Source of the DNA: Alphaproteobacteria bacterium
GTDB lineage: Bacteria; Pseudomonadota; Alphaproteobacteria; RF32; CAG-239
Reading direction: 5' to 3'
Assembly (NCBI GenBank): GCA_017937705.1
Contig: JAGBDC010000016.1
Location: 91,518-155,140, forward strand
DNA length: 63,623 bases
Part shown: piece by piece, positions 23,722-32,570 of the stretch
Layout: each line of letters starts with the position of its first letter
How positions within the stretch are numbered: the first letter of the stretch is position 1
The notes under the pieces: generated by a model
Told to the model about the DNA's origin: nothing
Databases searched by the model: none
The model's input: the letters and a program-made list of their open reading frames with translations, nothing else
Position numbers and translations under genes: made by a program

Positions 23722-26700
23722 ATGATTAAAAAGTTGATTTTTGGGGTTTTAGGTCTTGTAATTGTTGGATTAATCGGAGCTACCGTTTATCTTAATATGA
23801 TAGACTGGAATCAGCATAAAGCCAGTATTGCGCAACAATTTGCGGAGGCAACCGGAAAAAATGTTGCTTTCAATGGTTCGGTAAGTTTTCATATTTTTCC
23901 GACACCATCTTTGGAAGCTGCTGATATCGATGTATATAATCACGATAAAACAGGACAAAAGGTTACTTTGGCGAAAATCAATAAAGTAGTAGCATCCCTA
24001 TCCGTGCGTTCACTTATTCAAGGTAAAATTAATGTCGAAAAGATGACTGTCGTCAATCCGGAAATTTTTATAGAAGGATATGAAGACGGAACACTTAATT
24101 GGGAATCGGCAAAAAGCGGTAATGAAGATTTTGCCATAAATAATGTTGAAGTATCTTTCGGCAGTGTAATGCTGGAAGATGCCAAACTTCATTTTATAAA
24201 TAAGATGTATAAAATTGATTCGGTAATCGCCAATATTAATGCGGAAGTGATTGCAGGAAGTTTATTTGGTCCGTATCGAATCGAAGGAAGTTATGTGAAA
24301 GACGGAACCCCCGGAGGATTTGCCCTTGATTTAGGTAAGTTTTCGGATAGTTTTGCAACATCTGTAAATATGGTTATAAGTCACCCGCAATCAGAAAGTT
24401 ATGTTAGGTTTGACGGAACGGTTTTATTGAAAAACGATGCCGTAAACGGAAATATTGTGGTTGAATCGAAAAATCCGGTTAATTTTATAAACAGTATGTT
24501 TTCTAAAGCCAAAATTTCGGAAGATTATGAATATCCTTTAGCAATGTCTTTGGCGGTAAAGAGCGATAAAACACAAATAGCTCTTTCCAATATCGTTGTA
24601 AAATATGCCGAAAGTGCCGGAGCCGGTAATATTCTTATTCCCAGAAAAGAAACACAAATCGGCGAAGAAGGAATGCAACGCCGTCGTATCGATTTGGCAT
24701 TCAATATGGCTGAACTCAATTTAGAGCCTGTTCTGCAAGCCATAAAAGACTTTTTGAAAAGATATGACGGTAAGAACTATATTCCGGAATATAATTTTGA
24801 CATAATCGGTGATGTGAAATCGGTTAAAACTACTTATAAAAATCAAGTTATAAGAGACTTTGATTTGAGTTTTGATTTTATGAATAATGCTTTTATTGTT
24901 CAAAAATTTAACGCTCAACTTCCTTTTGACGGATTAGTCAAGTTTAAAGGTGAAATTTTCAGTGTTGAAAAGGTTTTGACATATAATTTTGATGTGGATG
25001 CGAGTACTTTGGATTTTGCTAAAACCGCAAATTGGTTAGGGTATAAGATTACCCCTTTGACTAAGGGAGTGTATAAAAAAGCATCTACTAAGTTTAATTT
25101 ATCGGGAACATTGGAAACAATCAAGGCAAGTCCGTTTGTCTTTAATATGGATAAAACAGCGGTTAATGCAAAATTAGCGTGGTTGCGAAAAGGTGGAGAT
25201 AAATATTTTATTATTGCTGATGTTGATAACGTAAATTTAGATAATTACATTGAAACTTTACCGGAAGCAGTATCTAAAACAGGATGGGAAAATAAAGTTA
25301 TATATCGTTTTAAACAACTGGCTAAATTAAACAAATTAGATGTTCAATTTAGAGCTAAATTAAATTCCGGTATATGGAATAAAATTCCGTTTGAAAAAGT
25401 TTCTGCAGAAGCGGTAATTAAAGACGGAGTTGCAAAAATTGCAGATTTTACGGTTAATAATGTTGCAAGTGCACAAATAGTTCTTAAAGGAGAAGTTTCC
25501 GGTTTTGGTGAAGAGCCTAAGTTCAAAAATTTGAAATACGGAATTGCCGTTGCAGATAATAAAGCCTTTACGGAAAGAATGGGACTCGAATTTCCAAAAG
25601 TAAATTTTGATAATTTATTGCAATTTGATTCTAAGGGAGTTATTACCGGCGGTTTGAATCGTGCCGCCATAAAAGCTGTATCAAAATTGGGTAATATTGA
25701 CAATGTGTATAAAGGCGAAATTTCAAAAGTTGACAACATATATTACTTAAATGGTAAAGTAGAATTAAATAATAACGATATGGTCAGAATGTTAAATGAC
25801 TTTTCAATAAACTATAACCCCGAATTTCCTCTGGGATTGATTAAGCTGTCTTCTGAAATTAAAGGAAGCATTAACGCCTTATTGTTTAAAAATATGGATA
25901 TGTATATCGGTTCAAATCATTTTGCGGGAGATATTTTGTTTTCGAAAAAAGAAGGTAGAAATCTCATAAAAACTAATTTGAAAGCAAATAAATTTGAATT
26001 TGAACGTTTTATTTATAACCAAAATACTCGAAATGAAACAGGAGTATTTCGTCCTAAAACAGAGCGAGTACCATTTTTGCCTAAACCAAATTTAAGTAAG
26101 GCAAAAATAGATTATTCTTGGCTAAAAGATTGGGATATGGAAGCCAAAATTAATGTTGATGAATTGTCATTGCAAAATTATGCACTTAAAAATACTTCTT
26201 GGACCATGTTGTTAAATAAACAAGTATTGAAAGTTGCTCAATTTATTGGTGAAAAAGAAAACGGACTTGTTAATTTGGATTTTGAACTTAATACTGTTCA
26301 AACCCCAACATTAAAAGGAAAGCTTGCTCTGAATAATATGGATTTGCAAAAAGCCAAATGGAGCGGTAGTTCTTATGGTATTGAGAAAGCTATTTTAGAA
26401 GCTAGTTTAGATTTTAACACTTCCGCAGACACAGTGGATAATATTATGTCACAAATTAACGGAAGCGGCAAATTTAAATTTATTAAGCCGATTGTTAAAG
26501 GTTGGGATTTGAGTGTGATAGAAGCAGACCTCGAAAACAGAGTGATTTCTGAAGGTTTTACTGCTTTGGTTCAAGAAAATTTAAGCTCCGGCGAAACAAT
26601 GTTTAATTCCTTTGTTGGAGAATTTAAACTTGAAAACGGAAATTATAATATAAGATATGCAACTTTTGATGGTGATACCTATGCCGTAGACTTATCTGCA

Positions 26701-27918
26701 GATGGTAATTTGGGTGCATGGAGCATTACTTCTACATTTAACCCGATATTCAAAACTGTTAAAAATGTTTCGGGATTAAGTTTTGCTCTCGATGGTAGTC
26801 TAAATGCACCAACTCTTGAGGTTGACGTTAGTTCTATAACAGATGTTTATGATGCAAATGAACAACAAGCTTTAGCCCAAGCAAAAGCCGAACAAGATGC
26901 AAAAATCAAAAAATATCGTGACTTGATGGATGAACAACAAGAACGTGCCGAAAAATCAAAACAAAGATTAAATGGTTCTGTTGTTGCAGAATTTAAGGCC
27001 GGTAATAATTTGGCCGAAAATGAAAAAATGAAACGATATTATTCGGCCATTAATAAACAGATAGTTCAAACAAACATGGATATTGCCGAAGTTACTTCTA
27101 AAAACGGAATGGCTGATATTAATGATGATATAATAGCAAAATTAAAAACCCAAAATGATTTAATTGAAGAACGTTTATCTAAAATTGAAAGAGATTTGAC
27201 CTCTACCAGAGTGCAAGATGTTCGTTTGAGAATACGTGAAGATGTTGCAAAAATTACAGAAATTGCAGCACGGTCACAAACGTTGCCGACAAGGTTGCTT
27301 GATATGAATGGTGAGTTTGGAAAACGTTTGGCTGCATTTAATGCCGACTATTATCTTGAGGGCGATGCCGAGGCAGAAAATATGAAAAATCAACTTGAAA
27401 AATTGGTTGTCGGTATTGATGAAATCAATATTCAGGTTGGCGGTAACAACGTTGTATCACAAGGAGTAAACGATATAGTCGTTTTGGAAAAATTTGCTGC
27501 TGATTTTCGTAGAGACTTGGAAAACGCCAGTGATAAAATAGCGGAAGCCGAAAAAATTCTCGATAATTATGAAGAACATGTTGACGCCAAAATAACGGCC
27601 GAAGAAAATGCTTATCAACAGAGACTGGAAGATGAAGCTATTAAGCAAAAGCTTTCTGAAAATACGGGAAAAATAGCAACAGCCGGCGGAAAAACAGTTA
27701 CTGTTGAACGTGATTTGGATGAAATCAATCGTTCGGAACAAGCTATTCAAAAACAAGGTATGCAAGTGCTCGATTTTAGCAATCAAACCGGTGGCGTTGT
27801 CCGTAGCTCTTTGCAACAACCTTCAATGTCCGATTCAAATAGAGAATCGTCAAGCGGTTTAATATTGCGTGTGAATGACGGCGAAGAAATAGAAAGCGGT
27901 GGAAGAATAGTTAAATAA
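23722..27918 (+). CDS. AsmA-family large envelope protein
   Basis: A 1398-aa AsmA-like protein. One N-terminal membrane helix (about 4-26) is followed by the AsmA domain (FAEATGKNVAFNGSVSFHIFPTPSL, split here only by reading, about 40-70) and long beta-rich repeats that in the wider family form a lipid-transport groove between inner and outer membranes. The AsmA C-terminal domain ends near residue 1040; after it comes a predicted coiled coil rich in Glu, Lys and Ala (about 1050-1330) and a Ser/Gly tail. The coiled-coil extension is unusual. AAAAGGATAG precedes the ATG. A role in phospholipid transport or outer-membrane assembly is inferred from the family. Confidence 0.87.
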   Translation: MIKKLIFGVLGLVIVGLIGATVYLNMIDWNQHKASIAQQFAEATGKNVAFNGSVSFHIFPTPSLEAADIDVYNHDKTGQKVTLAKINKVVASLSVRSLIQGKINVEKMTVVNPEIFIEGYEDGTLNWESAKSGNEDFAINNVEVSFGSVMLEDAKLHFINKMYKIDSVIANINAEVIAGSLFGPYRIEGSYVKDGTPGGFALDLGKFSDSFATSVNMVISHPQSESYVRFDGTVLLKNDAVNGNIVVESKNPVNFINSMFSKAKISEDYEYPLAMSLAVKSDKTQIALSNIVVKYAESAGAGNILIPRKETQIGEEGMQRRRIDLAFNMAELNLEPVLQAIKDFLKRYDGKNYIPEYNFDIIGDVKSVKTTYKNQVIRDFDLSFDFMNNAFIVQKFNAQLPFDGLVKFKGEIFSVEKVLTYNFDVDASTLDFAKTANWLGYKITPLTKGVYKKASTKFNLSGTLETIKASPFVFNMDKTAVNAKLAWLRKGGDKYFIIADVDNVNLDNYIETLPEAVSKTGWENKVIYRFKQLAKLNKLDVQFRAKLNSGIWNKIPFEKVSAEAVIKDGVAKIADFTVNNVASAQIVLKGEVSGFGEEPKFKNLKYGIAVADNKAFTERMGLEFPKVNFDNLLQFDSKGVITGGLNRAAIKAVSKLGNIDNVYKGEISKVDNIYYLNGKVELNNNDMVRMLNDFSINYNPEFPLGLIKLSSEIKGSINALLFKNMDMYIGSNHFAGDILFSKKEGRNLIKTNLKANKFEFERFIYNQNTRNETGVFRPKTERVPFLPKPNLSKAKIDYSWLKDWDMEAKINVDELSLQNYALKNTSWTMLLNKQVLKVAQFIGEKENGLVNLDFELNTVQTPTLKGKLALNNMDLQKAKWSGSSYGIEKAILEASLDFNTSADTVDNIMSQINGSGKFKFIKPIVKGWDLSVIEADLENRVISEGFTALVQENLSSGETMFNSFVGEFKLENGNYNIRYATFDGDTYAVDLSADGNLGAWSITSTFNPIFKTVKNVSGLSFALDGSLNAPTLEVDVSSITDVYDANEQQALAQAKAEQDAKIKKYRDLMDEQQERAEKSKQRLNGSVVAEFKAGNNLAENEKMKRYYSAINKQIVQTNMDIAEVTSKNGMADINDDIIAKLKTQNDLIEERLSKIERDLTSTRVQDVRLRIREDVAKITEIAARSQTLPTRLLDMNGEFGKRLAAFNADYYLEGDAEAENMKNQLEKLVVGIDEINIQVGGNNVVSQGVNDIVVLEKFAADFRRDLENASDKIAEAEKILDNYEEHVDAKITAEENAYQQRLEDEAIKQKLSENTGKIATAGGKTVTVERDLDEINRSEQAIQKQGMQVLDFSNQTGGVVRSSLQQPSMSDSNRESSSGLILRVNDGEEIESGGRIVK

Positions 27919-27984
27919 CTTGTAGAAAGGTTTTTTTATGTTATATATATAAGCATCAATTAATTTTATAATTTGGAGATTTTG

Positions 27985-28878
27985 ATGTATAGAAAACCTG
28001 AGGTATGTATCCTCCCAGTGGCAGGTTTGTCAACACGTAACCTGCCCGCTACAAAAGTTTTGCACAAAGGCTTTTTAACACTTAATAATTTGCCGATAAT
28101 TCAGTATGCAGTCAATGCATGTGCAGAAATCGGAATCAAAGAGATTGTTTTTATATATAGCGATCAATCATGTAAACATTTGTTTGAAACCTATTATAAA
28201 CCATATCCTTGGCTTGAGGAACACCTAAAAGAAAAAGGTAAACTTGATTTATTGAAAGTAATTCAAGATATTATTCCCGAAGGTATGAAGTTCCATTTTG
28301 CCGAACAATCTGAACCTAAAGGAAACGGACATGCTGTTTTGATGGCAAAAGAATATGTCGGTGACAGAGATTTTGTTGTTATGTGGCCAGATGATGTTTA
28401 TATCAATACTCATGGTGGTCCGGGTGTGTTACGCCAATTGTTGGATGTTTATGAACAAGAAGGCGGTATGGTTGAAAATATTATGGAATTCCCTCGTGAA
28501 GAAATGGTACGTTACGGGGCTCTTATCGGTGCGGTTCGTGATGGTCGTGTGGTTAGAGCAAAAGGTAAAGTAGAAAAACCGGCTTTAGAAGATGTACCAT
28601 CTAATTATGCGAGTATGGGACCATATATTTTGCCAAATGAAATTATGGATATTTTACCGGAAGTTCAAAAAGGTAATAATGGCGAGATTAATTTAGCTGA
28701 TGCAGCCGGTTTAGCTGCTCAAAGAGGCATGAAATTAACCGGAGTATTGTGCGATGTTACTCGTTTTGACTGCGGAACAAATGCTGATTTAGCTCGTTCA
28801 AATTTGAAACTTTCTTTGATGAAAAATCCGGATTTGAGAGCTTATTGCAAAGAACTTTTAGACACAATGTTTGTTTAA
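27985..28878 (+). CDS. GalU-like nucleotidyltransferase (UTP-glucose-1-phosphate uridylyltransferase family)
   Basis: 297 aa from ATG 27985 (GGAG 6 nt upstream). The overall layout is GalU: N-terminal AGLSTRNLPATKV, EQSEPKGNGHAVLMAK, VVMWPDDVY, YASMGPYILP, GEINLADA and FDCGTNADL. The nucleotide-binding motif is altered: GalU normally has GLGTRFLPATK then PKEMLPI; here Ser replaces a Gly (Ser16), Asn replaces Phe, and HKGFLTL replaces PKEMLPI. It may still make UDP-glucose, or use another sugar or nucleotide. Single gene with promoter region after the asmA-like gene and a strong terminator. Confidence 0.85.
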   Translation: MYRKPEVCILPVAGLSTRNLPATKVLHKGFLTLNNLPIIQYAVNACAEIGIKEIVFIYSDQSCKHLFETYYKPYPWLEEHLKEKGKLDLLKVIQDIIPEGMKFHFAEQSEPKGNGHAVLMAKEYVGDRDFVVMWPDDVYINTHGGPGVLRQLLDVYEQEGGMVENIMEFPREEMVRYGALIGAVRDGRVVRAKGKVEKPALEDVPSNYASMGPYILPNEIMDILPEVQKGNNGEINLADAAGLAAQRGMKLTGVLCDVTRFDCGTNADLARSNLKLSLMKNPDLRAYCKELLDTMFV

Positions 28879-28893
28879 TTTATCATATTTCGT

Positions 28894-28923
28894 AAGGCGT
28901 TGCTGAATGCAACGCCTTTTTTT
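28894..28923 (+). terminator. Intrinsic terminator after the GalU-like gene
   Basis: AAGGCGTTGC, loop TGAAT, GCAACGCCTT, then a T-run. Perfect 10-bp stem. Confidence 0.95.
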
Positions 28924-28933
28924 GATGAAAATA

Positions 28934-28962
28934 TTGACAAAAAAGAAAATAAGGTGTATCTA
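28934..28962 (+). promoter_or_regulatory. Sigma-70-type promoter of the 133-aa orphan gene
   Basis: TTGACA (28934-28939), 17 bp, TATCTA (28957-28962). It stands isolated between the GalU-gene terminator and the ATG at 29005. Confidence 0.75.
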
Positions 28963-29004
28963 TAGTATATTCAAACTAATTATTCATCATATAATCTTAC
29001 CAAC

Positions 29005-29406
29005 ATGAAAAATGTTTTTTCTAGTATCCTTAATCGTGTGCGTGGATACCGCAAATTGAATGTTGTTGCCGTGGTTGGCGATCAAGTTGTTGTTTCTGAT
29101 GACAATGGTCGTCTTGGTTTCTTAACAGGAGAGTTGACACCGGATGAACAAGAGCAGAGTGTCGTTTGGGCAAAACCGTGTGGCACAAAGTCTGTCAAAG
29201 TTGTTACGCAGGCTTCGTATCATTGCTATGACACTGCAGAGCTTATTCGTCTCGTCGGTGAAGACAACTTGTATGTTGTTAAGTTGCGTGTGCACGGCGG
29301 AGAGGTAGCTCTCGTAAATGCTAACCGTCAGTATCACCTTGGTGAGTGCTTGGCCGTTAACCTTAGCGAGAAGTCACCTGCTGAGGTCACTAACTACGTA
29401 AAGTAG
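29005..29406 (+). CDS. Hypothetical protein, 133 aa, own promoter and terminator
   Basis: Unrecognised small cytoplasmic protein, beta-rich, with VVAVVGDQVVVSDDNGRLGFLTGEL in the first third suggesting a small barrel. It has no signal peptide or membrane helix. It is an isolated transcription unit between two terminators with a consensus-like promoter. No clear Shine-Dalgarno sequence is seen before the ATG. Codon choice (CGT, CTT, GTC, GAG) is more G/C-rich than in neighbours and resembles the genes at 39 and 62468, which hints at either high expression or a different origin. Confidence 0.75.
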   Translation: MKNVFSSILNRVRGYRKLNVVAVVGDQVVVSDDNGRLGFLTGELTPDEQEQSVVWAKPCGTKSVKVVTQASYHCYDTAELIRLVGEDNLYVVKLRVHGGEVALVNANRQYHLGECLAVNLSEKSPAEVTNYVK

Positions 29407-29416
29407 TTCTACAAAC

Positions 29417-29459
29417 AAAAAGAGATAAAGGGAGCGAATTTTCGTTCCCTCTTTTTGTT
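29417..29459 (+). terminator. Intrinsic terminator of the 133-aa gene
   Basis: GGGAGCGAA pairs with TTCGTTCCC (one G-U), extended outward by AAAAAGAG with CTCTTTTT. Confidence 0.85.
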
Positions 29460-29544
29460 TTTAAATAATATTTGTGATGATGAAAAATTTTTGAATATAA
29501 AAAATACTTGAAAAAACAAAAATAAAGTAGTAGAAGCAGTTTAT

Positions 29545-29601
29545 CCGACAGACACCCCTGGAGGTTTGTCGGTGTGTGTTAATTTTTTAAGGAATATAAA
29601 A
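29545..29601 (+). ncRNA. Candidate rplY leader structure
   Basis: CCGACA (29545-29550) pairs with TGTCGG (29567-29572); an inner CC/GG helix and a downstream GTGTGTGTT that could pair with GACACC offer an alternative fold. It ends 30 nt before the bL25 ATG. Ribosomal protein L25 has known leaders in other proteobacteria; family identity is not tested. Confidence 0.4.
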
Positions 29602-29892
29602 ATGACAGATATTACATTTAATGCTGAAAAGCGCGAAAGAGCAGGTAAGGGGGCAGCTAGAGCATGTCGTCGTGAAGGTCGTGTTCCTGCCGTAATTTAT
29701 GGTAATAAACAAGAACCGGTTATGATTAGCCTTCATCCTGTTGAGCTTGAAAAAGCTTTGGATATGGTTGGTTTCTACGATGCGGATATTGAAGTTGTTG
29801 TTGATGGCAAAAAAATTAAAGTTTCTTGCCAAGATGTTCAATTCCATCCGGTTTCTGACAAACCAATTCACGTTGACTTTCTCAGAAAGTAA
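29602..29892 (+). CDS. rplY: 50S ribosomal protein bL25 (short form)
   Basis: A 96-aa bL25 consisting of the 5S-rRNA-binding domain alone, without the C-terminal CTC extension found in many alphaproteobacteria. Signatures: GKGAARACRREGRVPAVIYG and PVSDKPIHVDFLR. The ATG at 29602 follows AAGGAATATAAAA; an upstream in-frame start at 29566 would read through the leader and is rejected. Followed by pth, the usual pair, across a long terminator-like hairpin. Confidence 0.93.
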   Translation: MTDITFNAEKRERAGKGAARACRREGRVPAVIYGNKQEPVMISLHPVELEKALDMVGFYDADIEVVVDGKKIKVSCQDVQFHPVSDKPIHVDFLRK

Positions 29893-29904
29893 GCTTTAAG
29901 GATT

Positions 29905-29971
29905 ATCGGAGCGCATAAATTCTTGGTTGTTTGTTTTACAATAAACTGAGAATCGGTCGCTCCGATTTTTT
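29905..29971 (+). terminator. Long-loop terminator/attenuator between rplY and pth
   Basis: ATCGGAGCG (29905-29913) pairs with CGCTCCGAT (29958-29966) and is followed by six T (29966-29971). The 44-nt loop itself can fold (ATTCT with AGAAT; GTTT with AAAC). It ends only 14 nt before the pth ATG. Confidence 0.65.
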
Positions 29972-29984
29972 CTATGGAGAAGAA

Positions 29985-30557
29985 ATGTTTTTAATCGTCG
30001 GTTTAGGAAATCCCGGTGCAGATTATGTAAATACGCGTCATAATGCAGGTTTTATGACGGTTGATGCTATCGCTGAAGAATATAATTTTGCTTCTTGGCG
30101 CGAAAAATTTGACGGGTTAATAGCTGAGGGAAAAATTGCCGGAGAAAAAGTTTATTTATTAAAACCGCAAACCTATATGAATTTATCGGGAAATTCGGTA
30201 GTAAAAGCAGCAATGTTCTATAAAATTCTTCCTGATAATATTGTGGTTATTCACGATGATATGGATTTGGACATATCCCAAATTAAAGCAAAAACCGGAG
30301 GAGGTTCCGGAGGACATAATGGTTTAAAGAGTATTGATTCTCATATAACCAATGCTTATCATCGTATTCGTTTAGGAGTCGGGCATCCTAAAGGTACCGG
30401 AGAGGTTGTGGTAAATCACGTCCTTTCTCGTTTTTCAAAAACAGAGCTAGCATCTTTAGATAAAAATATAGAATTAGTTACAGAAAATATCGGAGTATTG
30501 CTAAAAGAAGGAGTAAATGCTTTTAGCAACAAAATCGGTATGTTACGTCATAAATAA
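29985..30557 (+). CDS. pth: Peptidyl-tRNA hydrolase
   Basis: A 190-aa Pth that releases tRNA from peptidyl-tRNA dropped by stalled ribosomes. The catalytic His is His19 in [21 protein letters not shown] and [12 protein letters not shown] complete the active-site groove. The ATG at 29985 follows GGAGAAGA; an upstream in-frame start (29931) lies inside the preceding hairpin and is rejected. ychF follows 11 bp on, giving the common pth-ychF order. Confidence 0.96.
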   Translation: MFLIVGLGNPGADYVNTRHNAGFMTVDAIAEEYNFASWREKFDGLIAEGKIAGEKVYLLKPQTYMNLSGNSVVKAAMFYKILPDNIVVIHDDMDLDISQIKAKTGGGSGGHNGLKSIDSHITNAYHRIRLGVGHPKGTGEVVVNHVLSRFSKTELASLDKNIELVTENIGVLLKEGVNAFSNKIGMLRHK

Positions 30558-30568
30558 AGGAGAATATT

Positions 30569-31678
30569 ATGGGATTTAATTGTGGTATTGTCGGTTTGCC
30601 TAATGTAGGAAAGTCCACATTATTTAATGCTCTAACTCAAACAATAGCAGCACAAGCTGCAAACTTCCCTTTTTGTACTATTGAACCTAATACGGGGCGA
30701 GTTGCCGTTCCTGATTCTCGTTTAGATAAATTGGTTGAAATGGTTCAGCCTAAAAATGTTGTACCGACACAGTTAGAATTTGTAGATATTGCCGGATTGG
30801 TAAAAGGTGCTTCTCGTGGAGAGGGATTGGGTAATCAGTTTTTAGCCAATATTCGTGAAGTAGATGCCATTGTCCATGTTTTACGTTGCTTTGAAGATGA
30901 CAATATTACTCATGTCGAAGGAAGTGTTGACCCTATCAGAGATGCTGAAATTGTTGAAACAGAATTAATGATTGCGGACTTGGAATCTTTGGAAAAACGC
31001 TATGACCAAACTATAAAAAAGGCCCGAGGCGGCGATAAAGAAGCTATAACAAGACAAGCAGTTATGGAGCCTATAATTGCAGCATTAAAAGAAGGAAAAC
31101 CGGCAAGAGTTGCTGCTCCCGATATTTCTAATAAAGACGCATGTAAAGAATATAGAATGTTACAACTGCTTACGGCAAAACCTGTTTTGTATGTTTGCAA
31201 CGTAGACGAGAATTCAGCCGCAGAAGGTAATGCTTTTTCAAAAAAAGTGGCTGAAAAAGCTGCTTCGGAAGGAGCTAAATCGGTAGTTATTTCTGCGGCC
31301 ATTGAGGCCGAGGTAGCTCAACTTGATGATAAAGCGGAACAGCAAGAATTTTTAGAAACATTAGGCTTACAAGAAACCGGATTGGCAAAAATTATTCGAG
31401 CCGGATATGATTTGTTAGGTTTGCAGACATATTTTACTGCCGGCCCAAAAGAAGTTAGAGCATGGACATTTGTAAAAGGTTCAAAAGCTCCGCAATGTGC
31501 AGGTATAATTCACTCCGATTTTGAAAGAGGTTTTATCAGAGCAGAAACTATATCGTATGATGACTATGTAAAGCTTGGCGGAGAACAGGCGTGCAAAGAA
31601 GCAGGAAAAATGCGCTCTGAAGGAAAAGAATATGTAGTACAAGATGGCGATTTAATGAATTTCTTGTTCAATGTATAG
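30569..31678 (+). CDS. ychF: Ribosome-binding ATPase YchF (OLA1 family)
   Basis: A 369-aa Obg-family P-loop NTPase that prefers ATP. G1 [14 protein letters not shown] is at about 8-21, G3 [17 protein letters not shown] follows, G4 is degenerate as usual for YchF (CNVDE in place of NKxD), and a C-terminal TGS domain ends [10 protein letters not shown]. Same transcript as pth; a terminator follows. Confidence 0.97.
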   Translation: MGFNCGIVGLPNVGKSTLFNALTQTIAAQAANFPFCTIEPNTGRVAVPDSRLDKLVEMVQPKNVVPTQLEFVDIAGLVKGASRGEGLGNQFLANIREVDAIVHVLRCFEDDNITHVEGSVDPIRDAEIVETELMIADLESLEKRYDQTIKKARGGDKEAITRQAVMEPIIAALKEGKPARVAAPDISNKDACKEYRMLQLLTAKPVLYVCNVDENSAAEGNAFSKKVAEKAASEGAKSVVISAAIEAEVAQLDDKAEQQEFLETLGLQETGLAKIIRAGYDLLGLQTYFTAGPKEVRAWTFVKGSKAPQCAGIIHSDFERGFIRAETISYDDYVKLGGEQACKEAGKMRSEGKEYVVQDGDLMNFLFNV

Positions 31679-31705
31679 TCCGTAAATGACTGTTTTTAGA
31701 AAAAG

Positions 31706-31732
31706 ACACCGAAACAAAATCGGTGTTTTTTC
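31706..31732 (+). terminator. Intrinsic terminator of pth-ychF
   Basis: ACACCGA, 7-nt loop, TCGGTGT, then T-run. Confidence 0.9.
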
Positions 31733-31742
31733 TATATACAAG

Positions 31743-31769
31743 AAAAGGGAGGATAACAACCTCCCTTTT
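31743..31769 (-). terminator. Terminator of the BI-1 gene
   Basis: AAAAGGGAGG and CCTCCCTTTT form a 10-bp stem with a 7-nt loop 22 bp past the BI-1 stop; on the minus strand it is followed by TTTTC. Confidence 0.8.
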
Positions 31770-31790
31770 ATGTATTTTATTCACAATGTT

Positions 31791-32504
31791 CTATCTTCTG
31801 TCGCCCATAATACGCAACAAAGCCAAAAATAAATTGATAAAATCAAGATACAAAGATAAAGCACCGACAACAACTTTGCGACCTTGTATATCTTCGCTAT
31901 CATAAGACATATAAATTTGGCGAATTTTTTGTGTATCGTAAGCTGTCAGCCCTACAAACAAACCGACAACTACAAATGACAAAGCATAATCAAGTGATGC
32001 TGACTGCATAAAGAAATTAACAACAGCCGCAATAATTACACCCCATAATCCCATTCTTAAAAAAGAACCCCAAGAAGTTAAATCTCTTTTGGTGGTATAT
32101 CCGTATAAGCTCATTGCACCGAATGTAGCAGCAGTAATCAGGAATACACGAGCCATACTTGCACCGGTATAAACCAAAACTATCGGAGCCAAAGAAACTC
32201 CCATAAGTGCAGAATATAAGAAGAACACACCCCTTACTTGTCCTATTGTTCCTCTGGTAAGCACCCAATTAAATCCGAAAATAACAATTAAAGGGGCAAG
32301 TAAAAACAACCATCCTAAACCAGACATTCCGCCTTGAGCAGAAAACATCAAATTAATTAATGACGAATTTGCTACCAAAAACGCAGCTAAAGCAGTAACC
32401 ACCAAACCGCTGGACATATAATTATATACACTGATTAAGTAGCTGCGCAAACCTTCGTCAACTTCGTTTCTTTCAACTGCTGAAGTATAGTTTCTTTCTA
32501 ACAT
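31791..32504 (-). CDS. Bax inhibitor-1/YccA family membrane protein
   Basis: A 237-aa seven-helix inner-membrane protein of the BI-1/TMBIM family. After a polar N-terminus (MLERNYTSAVERNEVDEGL) hydrophobic helices fill residues about 25-225. The conserved FVGLTAYDTQKI motif with its Asp lies near residue 190, and the protein ends LDFINLFLALLRIMGDRR as is typical. Homologues act as pH-gated calcium leak channels or regulate membrane protease FtsH. Single-gene unit. Confidence 0.93.
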   Translation of the reverse strand: MLERNYTSAVERNEVDEGLRSYLISVYNYMSSGLVVTALAAFLVANSSLINLMFSAQGGMSGLGWLFLLAPLIVIFGFNWVLTRGTIGQVRGVFFLYSALMGVSLAPIVLVYTGASMARVFLITAATFGAMSLYGYTTKRDLTSWGSFLRMGLWGVIIAAVVNFFMQSASLDYALSFVVVGLFVGLTAYDTQKIRQIYMSYDSEDIQGRKVVVGALSLYLDFINLFLALLRIMGDRR

Positions 32505-32570
32505 TTTTATCTCCTGACAAATATTATACTAAAGATAATATAGATTTTTTATTTTTTGAAATCAAGAGAC

